Source: JBBSDV01 sp038240335 (GTDB lineage Bacteria > Chloroflexota > Dehalococcoidia > DSTF01 > JACRBR01). Taken from it: 36,396 bases of DNA. The notes under the pieces are model-generated. The model was not told the origin of the DNA. It did no database searches and worked only from the letters and a program-made list of their open reading frames with translations. The first letter of the stretch is position 1; every line of letters begins with the position of its first letter. The translations under genes and the position numbers were made by a program. The stretch spans positions 1 through 36,396 of the forward strand of contig JBBSDV010000007.1 of NCBI GenBank assembly GCA_038240335.1, in the 5' to 3' direction. Positions 1 to 6,684 of this stretch are shown one piece after another.

Positions 1-474
1 ATTCGCATGCTGCGCGATGCGCTCGGCTCGCTTGAAGACCGGGTTGTCACGCTGCTCGGTCTCGCCTTTAAGCCCGGTACCGACGACACGCGCGAGGCGC
101 CGTCCGTCGATCTCGCCCGCTTGCTGATGAACGAGGGCGCCCGCGTGCACGCCTACGATCCCTTCGCTATGGCGCCGTTCGCCGCGATGTTCCCGGATGT
201 CATGATGTTCGACGACCCGCTCTCGGCATCAAACGACTCCGACGCGGTCGTCGTCGTCACCGAGTGGGAGGAGTTCACGAAGATCGATCTCGCATCCCTC
301 AGCGCCGCGATGTCGACGCCGCTCATCGCCGACTGCCGTAACGCCCTCGACCGCGCCACCGTCGAGCGCGCCGGCTTCGCCTACTTCGGTGTTGGTTCCG
401 GTATCAGCGGCCGCGAGCACCTCGCAGCCCGAAGCGAGCGGCGCGCGAGCGTGGCACTGGCGGCGTCGTCATGA
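1..474 (+). CDS. UDP-glucose 6-dehydrogenase, C-terminal part
   Basis: The reading frame is open through the left edge, so only about the last 157 residues are present. They hold the C-terminal UDP-binding domain of the UDP-glucose/GDP-mannose dehydrogenase family: the hallmark LGLAFKPGTDDTREAPS stretch, then a Rossmann-like segment (GARVHAYDP) and the TEWEEF motif. The family oxidises UDP-glucose twice with NAD+ to UDP-glucuronate in the cytoplasm. The NAD-binding domain and catalytic cysteine lie outside the window. The stop overlaps the next start by 4 nt (ATGA), so the two genes are probably translationally coupled. The next gene uses UDP-glucuronate, which supports this substrate over GDP-mannose. 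Confidence 0.9.
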   Translation: MRMLRDALGSLEDRVVTLLGLAFKPGTDDTREAPSVDLARLLMNEGARVHAYDPFAMAPFAAMFPDVMMFDDPLSASNDSDAVVVVTEWEEFTKIDLASLSAAMSTPLIADCRNALDRATVERAGFAYFGVGSGISGREHLAARSERRASVALAASS

Positions 475-1427
475 GAGTGCTCGTCACCGGAGGTGCCGGC
501 TTCATTGGTTCGAATCTCTGCGATGCGGTGGTCGCCCGCGATTGGGAAGCGGTCGCCGTCGACAACTTCATCACCGGCGTCCGCGAGAACGTCCGCCGCC
601 TCGAAGATGACGCTCGCTTCGAGCTGATCGAATGCGACCTCGAAGAAGCGCCGCGCATTGCCTGTGATGCGGTGTTCCACCTCGCCAGTCCGGCCAGTCC
701 CGTCGGCTACGGCGAGCACCCGTTCGAGACGCTGCGGGTCAACTCGCAGGGCACCTGGCGAGCGCTCGAGATCGCCCGTGAGCAGGGTGCGAAGTTCCTT
801 CTCGCATCGACGTCCGAGGTCTACGGCGATCCGCTCGAGCATCCGCAGGCCGAATCGTATTTCGGTAATGTCGACCCCGTGGGTCCGCGAAGCTGCTACG
901 ACGAGGGGAAACGCTTCGCCGAGGCGTTGACGATGGCCTACATCACCGAGCGCGGTCTCGACGGCCGCATCGTCCGCATCTTTAACTGTTACGGTCCACG
1001 CAACGCGCTGGACGACGGCCGCATGGTGCCGACGTTCGCCGGCCAGGCGCTCCGCGGCGAGCCGCTGCCGGTCCACGGTGACGGTTCGCAAACGCGCAGC
1101 CTCTGCTACGTCGACGATATGGTCGAGGGCCTGCTCGCGGCAATGTTCACCGACGGCACGCGCGGTCGCGTCTACAATCTCGGACAGCCCCGCGAGCACA
1201 CCGTGCTCGAGTTCGCGAAGCTGATCATTCGCATTGCCGGATCGAACTCCGTCATCGAACACATCGACCCGCGAGAGGCGGAGATTGAGCGCCGGAAGCC
1301 GGACGCGGGACGCGCCCAGGAAGAGCTCGGCTGGACTGCGCAACGCAGCCTCGAGTACGGCCTCGAACGCACGATCGCCTGGTACCGCGAGCAACTCGGT
1401 CTCGTCACCCCGGTGCACGCCGTGTAA
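471..1427 (+). CDS. UDP-glucuronate decarboxylase (UDP-xylose synthase), NAD-dependent epimerase family
   Basis: This 318-residue extended short-chain dehydrogenase has the NAD-binding GGAGFIGSN at residues 7-15, a catalytic Ser near 115 (STSEVYGDP) and Tyr143/Lys147 in YDEGK. The phrases LASPASPVGY, GPRSCYDEGKR and NCYGPRN are typical of UDP-glucuronate decarboxylases rather than 4,6-dehydratases or GalE. The reaction converts UDP-glucuronate to UDP-xylose and CO2 with recycled NAD+. It directly follows and overlaps a UDP-glucose dehydrogenase gene, so the pair would turn UDP-glucose into UDP-xylose for surface glycans. No Shine-Dalgarno sequence is evident, in line with translation by coupling. 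A different UDP-sugar epimerase activity is possible but less likely. Confidence 0.88.
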   Translation: MRVLVTGGAGFIGSNLCDAVVARDWEAVAVDNFITGVRENVRRLEDDARFELIECDLEEAPRIACDAVFHLASPASPVGYGEHPFETLRVNSQGTWRALEIAREQGAKFLLASTSEVYGDPLEHPQAESYFGNVDPVGPRSCYDEGKRFAEALTMAYITERGLDGRIVRIFNCYGPRNALDDGRMVPTFAGQALRGEPLPVHGDGSQTRSLCYVDDMVEGLLAAMFTDGTRGRVYNLGQPREHTVLEFAKLIIRIAGSNSVIEHIDPREAEIERRKPDAGRAQEELGWTAQRSLEYGLERTIAWYREQLGLVTPVHAV

Positions 1428-1503
1428 TTGGGGATTGGTGGGTCGGAGACCGATGTCTGACGATTCACTGCACGACACGCCGCTCCAGCCACGTCCGCGA
1501 AAT

Positions 1504-1544
1504 TACCAGCGACCAGCGACCAGCGACCAGCACCAGCGACTAGA
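1504..1544. repeat. Degenerate heptamer array 1 (GACCAGC unit)
   Basis: Seven-base units TACCAGC, GACCAGC, GACCAGC, GACCAGC are followed by a 6-nt ACCAGC and a diverged GACTAGA. The last unit overlaps the stop codon (complement of 1540-1542) of the minus-strand gene. The array fills the end of the space between two converging genes. No protein role is evident. Confidence 0.75.
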
Positions 1545-2745
1545 CAGATGTCTCCCGCATTGCCTGGATCGCCGCCCCGGCAAGTGCAACGTCATCCAGC
1601 GGCGGGTGAATCAACCCGGCACGGACGTCCCGAAAGCAACGTTCGAGCGGATTCGCATCGGCAAGCCCAACGCCGCCAGCGATCCGCAATGCCAGATCAG
1701 TGATCCGCACGGCGTTGTTCGTCGCGACGTACTTCACAAGAGGCACCTGCGCCGCTACCGCCGCACGATCCATCTTGCCTTCGACCCAGTCGCGCGCCGT
1801 CCCGAAGATCAATCGCCGCGACGTAAAGAGCAGCGCCTCGATCTCCCCGACCTTCGCCCGCACCGCCGGCAGCTCGCCGATCGGCTTGCCGAGGTTCGTC
1901 GGCACGCGTGTCGCCGCAAAGTGCACGACCCAGTCTCGGGCCGCCGCCGCCACGCCGTTGTACGTCGCTGCGAACGTCAACCCGTGCCACGGCGCGACTG
2001 CCTGCGACGGCGCGAACAGCACGCCGCTCGCGCTCACGCGGATGACGTCGGCGTCCGGCACGAAGACGCCGTCGAGCACGATATCGTGGCTCGCCGACTC
2101 CCGCATCGACAGCGCGTGCCACGTCGGCTCGATGCGCACGCCCGGGGATGCCGCCGTCACGAGAAATTGGCCGAGGTGCTCGGGCATGTCCGGCGCGTGC
2201 ACGGTGGCGCTCACGGCGTAGTGCGTGAGGTACGTACTGGCGGTCGACCACTGCTTGCGCCCGTCGATGCGCCATCCGGCGATGTTCGCTGGTGATCCGG
2301 CCGCGTCCACGCGCGTTGCGGTCGTTGCCGGCAAGCCGCCGCGCGCCGGGCTGCCCATCTCGGCCTCCGCCTGGCAGTTGTTTATGAACCATCCGTGCTC
2401 GACCACGCCGCGCAGAAACGCATCGAGCCGCGAAGGCTCCCAGAGCCCTGAGACCGACGACGCGCCGATGTATTGCAGGTGCATGTTCGCCGCAAGTCCC
2501 GCAGAGCCGAACGCCCGAGAAACCTTCTCCTGCGCGATGCATGCATCGAGCACGCTGCCGTCCAGGCCCCCGAGCCGATGCGGCACCGTCAGCGTCAGAT
2601 ATCCCGACGCCCTCAGATCCCCGACACAGGCCCCAAGCAGCGCCTCGTCCACGGGGCTCTCGCTCACACGAGCCGCGATCCGCTCCGCGGCATCAACCGC
2701 AACCGCGACAATGCCCGGATTAGCGAGGAAGTCGTACGCATCCAT
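1540..2745 (-). CDS. Acyl-CoA dehydrogenase-fold flavoprotein
   Basis: The 401-residue product has the acyl-CoA dehydrogenase fold: an N-terminal helical domain, a central beta domain with WRIDGRKQWSTAS, and a C-terminal helical domain with RIAGGVGL. It ends in FRDVRAGLIHPPLDD, a C-terminus I associate with the broader family that includes DszC-like monooxygenases, and the usual catalytic Glu motif (YEGT) is not visible. A classical FAD-dependent alpha,beta-desaturation of acyl-CoA is therefore plausible but not certain. I chose the ATG at 2745 rather than an upstream start because TACACT lies exactly 6 nt before it and there is no ribosome binding site, suggesting a leaderless mRNA. Neighbours on the same strand encode a thioesterase and an enoyl-CoA hydratase-like protein. 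Confidence 0.82.
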   Translation of the reverse strand: MDAYDFLANPGIVAVAVDAAERIAARVSESPVDEALLGACVGDLRASGYLTLTVPHRLGGLDGSVLDACIAQEKVSRAFGSAGLAANMHLQYIGASSVSGLWEPSRLDAFLRGVVEHGWFINNCQAEAEMGSPARGGLPATTATRVDAAGSPANIAGWRIDGRKQWSTASTYLTHYAVSATVHAPDMPEHLGQFLVTAASPGVRIEPTWHALSMRESASHDIVLDGVFVPDADVIRVSASGVLFAPSQAVAPWHGLTFAATYNGVAAAARDWVVHFAATRVPTNLGKPIGELPAVRAKVGEIEALLFTSRRLIFGTARDWVEGKMDRAAVAAQVPLVKYVATNNAVRITDLALRIAGGVGLADANPLERCFRDVRAGLIHPPLDDVALAGAAIQAMRETSV

Positions 2746-2751
2746 ACAACT

Positions 2752-2757
2752 AGTGTA
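2752..2757 (-). promoter_or_regulatory. Putative -10 element of a leaderless promoter
   Basis: TACACT on the minus strand is separated by exactly 6 nt from the ATG at 2745. This fits a TANNNT -10 box with transcription starting at or next to the start codon. No good -35 element is seen upstream. Confidence 0.45.
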
Positions 2758-2923
2758 GTGGCTTCCGACGCCGTGACGTTCGCCGCATTCCGGGCTGCAT
2801 TCGTCCAATCCGCTGTCAGTGGCCTCGAGCGAAGCGGGTGTGCGTAGGGTGCAGCGCCTCCACCCCCGAAGATCGCCCTCATGACCAGAAGACTTTCGTT
2901 CGCCGAGGAACGCGAGAAGCCAA

Positions 2924-2958
2924 AACTACGAGCCACAAACTACGAACTACAGACTACC
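2924..2958. repeat. Degenerate heptamer array 2 (AACTACG unit)
   Basis: The consecutive 7-mers are AACTACG, AGCCACA, AACTACG, AACTACA and GACTACC. The array runs into the stop codon (complement of 2958-2960) of the thioesterase gene. The unit AACTACG is the complement of the core unit CGTAGTT in the array at 29540. Confidence 0.75.
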
Positions 2959-3851
2959 TACCGCTCCCGCCGCACGATCGACTCCTGCGCCATCGACGCG
3001 ACATGCGTGCCGTCCCGCGAGAAGAACCGCCGGTGCGTCAGCGCCCGCGCAGCGTGCGCGATCGGCGCCGACGTCTCCATCAGGAACCACCCGTCGAGCC
3101 GCGTCGGCCGGTGAATCCAGAACGCGTGGTCGAGGCTCGCCGACGCTTTGCCGCTGAACCCGTCCCATCCGTATCGCCGTTCGATGCCGTTGAGCGAGCC
3201 CATGTCGCTGATCATCGCCAAAGCCGCCTCATGGAGCACGGCGTCGTCCGGAAGCGGGAGCCGGAAGCGGAACCACTCGCGAACGATGGCCGACTCGCCG
3301 GGAGCCGCGACCTTGTCGAACGGCACGAGCACGCGCCACTCGAGCGGCCCGAGCGGCCACAAAGAACCATCCTCCATCGGATACTGCAGGCGGGCATCGG
3401 GCAGTGTCTCCGGATCTGGCACGTCCGGCATCAGCTCCTGGTGCGAGATTCCTTCCTCCGGATGCACGAAACTCGCCGTGATGTCGCAGATCGGCTGCCC
3501 CGCCTGCCGCGCCAGCACGCGCCGCGACGTAAACGTGCGCCCGTCGCGCACCCGCTCGACGTGGTATTCGATCGGCACACCGGGCTCGCCCCCGCGCAGG
3601 AAGTATGCGTGCAGCGAGTGCATCGTCGGATCCGGCGCTGTGCGCCCCGCGGCGATCGCCGCCTGGCCGAGCACGAGCCCGCCGAAGACGCGTCCCCACT
3701 CCCGATCCTGCTCCGTCCCGCCGATGAAGCAATCGTCCGCATCGGGCCGGACGTCGAGGCCGCGTACGAAGCGCTCGACCGCCTCTTCGCCCGTGGTCGG
3801 TTCCTTCGTCGTCGTTCCTCTGGTGCTGTTCGCCGATGGGCTATCGCTCAT
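2958..3851 (-). CDS. tesB: Acyl-CoA thioesterase II (TesB-type double hotdog)
   Basis: The 297-residue protein matches the TesB family in length (about 285 in E. coli) plus a short polar N-terminal tail. The first hotdog domain has GRVFGGLVLGQAAIAAGRT and HSLHAYFLRGG. The second has the conserved LDHAFWIHRP (Asp), a Thr in the LMETSAP segment and the terminal VASMAQE (Gln), corresponding to the Asp/Thr/Gln catalytic triad of the family. It hydrolyses acyl-CoA to free fatty acid and CoA in the cytoplasm. A weak purine-rich ribosome binding site lies upstream of the ATG. It lies between two other acyl-CoA enzyme genes on the same strand but is separated from each by more than 190 bp, so it may have its own promoter. 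Confidence 0.9.
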   Translation of the reverse strand: MSDSPSANSTRGTTTKEPTTGEEAVERFVRGLDVRPDADDCFIGGTEQDREWGRVFGGLVLGQAAIAAGRTAPDPTMHSLHAYFLRGGEPGVPIEYHVERVRDGRTFTSRRVLARQAGQPICDITASFVHPEEGISHQELMPDVPDPETLPDARLQYPMEDGSLWPLGPLEWRVLVPFDKVAAPGESAIVREWFRFRLPLPDDAVLHEAALAMISDMGSLNGIERRYGWDGFSGKASASLDHAFWIHRPTRLDGWFLMETSAPIAHAARALTHRRFFSRDGTHVASMAQESIVRRER

Positions 3852-4047
3852 CCGTCTTGCTACCTTTTCGAGTTAATTGGGCACCTGCCAGCCGCGTCGC
3901 TCACAAATGTTCGTTGTTGAAGCTGTTGCGTGTTCGGGATCGGAGCGAAGCACGGCAAGAACGGACGTGTAGCGCTATCCCCACCGCGATGCGACAAGCA
4001 GTTGTTCTGTTCATGACATCGGCGCATGCGCCAGTGCGGCCGTCGCC

Positions 4048-4851
4048 TCACAATCCCTGATTAAACACGGGCTGGCGCTTTTCGACGAACGCCGTCACCG
4101 CTTCCTTGTGGTCCGGCTCCGTCTGCCGCTCCCGGATCGAGTAGCACTCGAGCGTCACCACGCGCCGCAGATCCTGCTCCGTCGCATTCTGGTGAATCAT
4201 CCGCTTCGCCGCCCAGATCGCCTCGCGCGGGTTCGCCGCGATCTCTTCCGCGAGCTTCATCACCTCAGGCATCAGCTGATCCGGCTCGACCAACCGATCG
4301 ACCAGGCGTCGCTGCAGTGCTTCATCGGCATCGATGATCCGCCCGGTCAGCGTCAGGAACAGCGCGTTGGCGAAACCGGCGACGAGCGGCAGATAGCGCG
4401 TGCTGCCGCACTCCGGCGTCAACCCCACCTTGACGAAGCGGGCCGAGAACCGTGCCGCCGTGGACGCGATCCTGATGTCGCAGGCCATCGTCATCGTCAA
4501 TCCGACGCCGACGCTCACCCCGTTGATCGCAGCGATCACTGGCTTGCCGCGCGACAGGGTGATTGGCACTTCCGGGCTGCCGCCCTCGAGCAGCATCTTT
4601 GACGGCCGCTTCGGCGCCTCCCCCTTGAGTCCGCGATCCCACCCACCGATATCGGCGCCCGCGCAGAAGCCGCGACCGGCGCCCGTCACGACGATGCAGC
4701 CCGTACCCGGATCGGCCGACGCAACCTCGATCGCATCGATAAACTCATTCTCCATCCGCTGCGTCCAGGCGTTGAGTCGCTCCGGTCGGTTGAGCGTGAT
4801 CAGCACCACCGGGCCGCGGTTCTCGTACAGGATGTGCTCGTACTCCGGCAT
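4048..4851 (-). CDS. Enoyl-CoA hydratase/isomerase (crotonase) family protein
   Basis: The 267-residue product is a typical crotonase: NRPERLNAW near the N-terminus, the oxyanion-hole segment GAGRGFCAGADI, a second oxyanion segment at INGVSVGVGL, then VGLTPECGSTRYLPLVAG. The two glutamates used by classical enoyl-CoA hydratases are not at their expected places. Instead the PEC position carries an acidic residue where PaaG-type isomerases have their catalytic Asp. I therefore call the superfamily but not a specific reaction; isomerase, hydratase or hydrolase are all possible. A good GGAGG lies 6 nt before the ATG. Other acyl-CoA genes upstream suggest fatty-acid or aromatic acyl-CoA breakdown. 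Confidence 0.88.
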   Translation of the reverse strand: MPEYEHILYENRGPVVLITLNRPERLNAWTQRMENEFIDAIEVASADPGTGCIVVTGAGRGFCAGADIGGWDRGLKGEAPKRPSKMLLEGGSPEVPITLSRGKPVIAAINGVSVGVGLTMTMACDIRIASTAARFSARFVKVGLTPECGSTRYLPLVAGFANALFLTLTGRIIDADEALQRRLVDRLVEPDQLMPEVMKLAEEIAANPREAIWAAKRMIHQNATEQDLRRVVTLECYSIRERQTEPDHKEAVTAFVEKRQPVFNQGL

Positions 4852-5014
4852 GGAGACCCTCCTTCGGCCGATGCAGCTTGCGTGCGGATAGCCCCAGTAT
4901 GCGCGGTCGCGCCACGACGCGAAAACGATGCGAATCGCGGGTCACACGCTCGCACCGCCATAGCACTTAACGGCTCGAGGCCGATGGTCGCCGAAAACCC
5001 TCCGCCGGCCTCAG

Positions 5015-5737
5015 CTACGCCGGCAGGATGAACGTGAACGTCGCGCTGCCCGCACTGGCGCTTGCCATGTTGAGAATCAGCGCCGCGTCGAAGATCGAGT
5101 CGGTCGTATTCCCCGGCTCATTGGGGAAGTACAACTGCGTCGTCAGCACCGGCTTTCCCGGTGCCTCGACCTTCACATGAATATGGCGGGTCCGTCCCGG
5201 ATACAGCCCGGGCTCGATCGTCTCGACGCGATACCGTCCGGACGCATCGGTCTTTTCGCTGCCCCGGAGGTTGTAGCCCGTGTTGTCGTACACGCCGTCT
5301 GCATCCGCCTGCCAGAACTCCAGCGTCGCGCCCGCGATCGGGTGGCACGATACGTCCAGCACAACGCCCGTGACGACGAGCGGAGTGCCGTTCGCAGCCT
5401 CGGCCGCGATCGCAGTGCGTTCCGGCGCGCCCGCTTTGAAGTACGGTCCTTCCGTCTGCGCCGGCGTCACCGCCGCGCCCGGCGTGCACGCCGCCGCCGC
5501 GCCGCCTTCGCTCGCGCTCGTGGTGGCAGTCGCCGTGCTCGTGCCCGCGGTCGACGACCCATCCGTGCCCTGCGTCCCCGCGGTCGTCGTACCGACGCTT
5601 CTCGTCGTCGTCGTCCCCGTCAACGACGCTGTCGGACTCGCGTTCGAATCGCCGCCTGAGCAGGCCGCCGCCAGCATCGCAGCGGCTGCAAACACTGTCA
5701 GCAGCATCCGGGTTGGTCGCGATAGCTTCTTGTCCAT
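5015..5737 (-). CDS. Secreted intradiol ring-cleavage dioxygenase-like lipoprotein
   Basis: The start at 5737 is set by GGAGG 5 nt upstream. The 240-residue product begins with a lipoprotein signal (hydrophobic stretch ending LAAAC, Cys26), followed by a Thr/Ser/Ala-rich linker (about 35-80). The rest is an intradiol dioxygenase domain: TEGPYF near 96-100, LEFWQADADGVY, and all four non-haem Fe(III) ligand positions (Tyr150, Tyr179 in PGLYP, His185 and His187 in HIH). Characterised members cleave catechol or protocatechuate between the hydroxyls, but those are cytoplasmic. This one would be anchored outside the membrane. No other aromatic degradation genes are adjacent, so the substrate is unknown. 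Confidence 0.85.
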   Translation of the reverse strand: MDKKLSRPTRMLLTVFAAAAMLAAACSGGDSNASPTASLTGTTTTRSVGTTTAGTQGTDGSSTAGTSTATATTSASEGGAAAACTPGAAVTPAQTEGPYFKAGAPERTAIAAEAANGTPLVVTGVVLDVSCHPIAGATLEFWQADADGVYDNTGYNLRGSEKTDASGRYRVETIEPGLYPGRTRHIHVKVEAPGKPVLTTQLYFPNEPGNTTDSIFDAALILNMASASAGSATFTFILPA

Positions 5738-5931
5738 CTGTCCCTCCCGAATGACGGGCCAACGTCCATCACGTCGGCGGTGTTTCAATGGGGAAGTCTA
5801 ATCATCGGACATGATGGAATGTGTTTCGGGCGGATTATCCCGGCTTGAGACGGGACAAGCGGTTCTCGATTGCCGTAGCCTTGAGCCTCGCCAGCGATCC
5901 AGGACCGCCGTGTGTCTGGAGTGTCGGAGGC

Positions 5932-6120
5932 TTACTTCGTGAAGGCGAGCCGGCACCGGCGGCAGTACGAATCGTCCGCGTTGAGCACGCAGCCCCCGAT
6001 GACAACCTCGTGTCGCGCGGCCGAGTCGATCAGTTCCGGGGCGGGCATGCCGTATGCAATCGGCACGACCTCAGTCGATTTGCCGCACTTCGGACATCGC
6101 GCCGCCTGCTCGATTTTCAC
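5932..6120 (-). CDS. Small zinc-ribbon protein
   Basis: The 62-residue protein has CPKC at residues 9-12 and CRRC near 53-56, a four-cysteine zinc ribbon. Between them is PIAYGMPAPELIDSAARHEVVIGGC, which resembles a widespread family of uncharacterised small bacterial proteins with the pattern P-I-x-Y-G-x-P then V-x-x-G-G-C. Its ATG overlaps the stop of the upstream gene by 4 nt (ATGA), so the two are almost certainly co-translated. I do not know its function; metal-dependent protein or nucleic-acid contact is the generic possibility. Confidence 0.75.
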   Translation of the reverse strand: MKIEQAARCPKCGKSTEVVPIAYGMPAPELIDSAARHEVVIGGCVLNADDSYCRRCRLAFTK

Positions 6121-6563
6121 GACTGGTGCTCGATCAACGTCCCGCCGAGCTCCCCGGCGATCGATCCAAGCTCCTCCGCCAACACAGCTCGTTCCTCGCG
6201 CCCCTCACGAGCGACGTCCGCGATCAGCGTGAGATCTTCCAGGATCGTCCGTCGACTGCGGCCAGCGGGTGCACTCTCGGATGACGGCTGGTCTTTCGTC
6301 TCAAGTGCGCCGCCAGCTTGCTCGTTCGTGCCGATTACTCGCAGGCCGAATTCATATGTCTCGTCCGGAAAGTGCTCACGCGAAAAGCTCACGAGCTTGC
6401 GCACCGCCTCAATCCCCGCATCGATCGACGCAGCTGGTTCTCGCCGCTCGGTTTCACCGAGCGCCATGAAGATTTCTATCCGTTCGCGGAACTCGGCGGC
6501 CTGAGCCACGTCGCTCGCATCGCCGCCCGGCACCTCGAACCCGTCCGTCCTCCCGGTCGTCAT
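6117..6563 (-). CDS. Hypothetical protein coupled to the zinc-ribbon gene
   Basis: I do not recognise this 148-residue protein. It is acidic and mostly helical in appearance, with an N-terminal segment AEFRERIEIFMALGETERRE, a polar low-complexity middle (SSESAPAGRSRR) and a C-terminal helical stretch rich in Glu and Ala. No signal peptide or membrane segment is seen. The ATG at 6563 is preceded by GGAG at a rather long distance (10 nt); a TTG at 6605 is an alternative start. It overlaps the zinc-ribbon gene by 4 nt and diverges from polA across about 120 bp containing a heptamer array. Confidence 0.6.
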   Translation of the reverse strand: MTTGRTDGFEVPGGDASDVAQAAEFRERIEIFMALGETERREPAASIDAGIEAVRKLVSFSREHFPDETYEFGLRVIGTNEQAGGALETKDQPSSESAPAGRSRRTILEDLTLIADVAREGREERAVLAEELGSIAGELGGTLIEHQS

Positions 6564-6620
6564 GCAGATGCCGCTCCTTCGTTTGAGTGCTGTCGTTCCC
6601 TGCAACTATAGCTCCACACG

Positions 6621-6669
6621 CCCCTCACCTCCGACCTCTCACTTCCCGCTCCCCGCCCCCGCGGCTCCG
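6621..6669. repeat. Degenerate heptamer array 3 (CCTCNNA/G unit)
   Basis: Seven-base units CCCCTCA, CCTCCGA, CCTCTCA, CTTCCCG, CTCCCCG, CCCCCGC and GGCTCCG run up to 4 nt from the TATAAT box before polA. The unit differs from the other arrays but the 7-nt period is the same. It occupies the position where a -35 element would be expected. Confidence 0.6.
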
Positions 6670-6672
6670 TCG

Positions 6673-6678
6673 TATAAT
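6673..6678 (+). promoter_or_regulatory. polA -10 element, leaderless arrangement
   Basis: A perfect TATAAT is followed by 6 nt and then the GTG at 6685. Transcription should start at or within a base of the start codon, leaving no room for a ribosome binding site. There is no TTGACA-like -35; a C/T-rich heptamer array is there instead. Confidence 0.7.
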
Positions 6679-6684
6679 CACAAC

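Noticed and set aside
500..520. tRNA T-loop-like GGTTCGAATC
   Set aside because: It lies inside the NAD-binding motif of a certain coding gene and has no acceptor stem.
381..1478. 365-codon open frame antisense to the UDP-glucuronate decarboxylase gene
   Set aside because: Shadow of a well-supported gene; no domain, no ribosome binding site.
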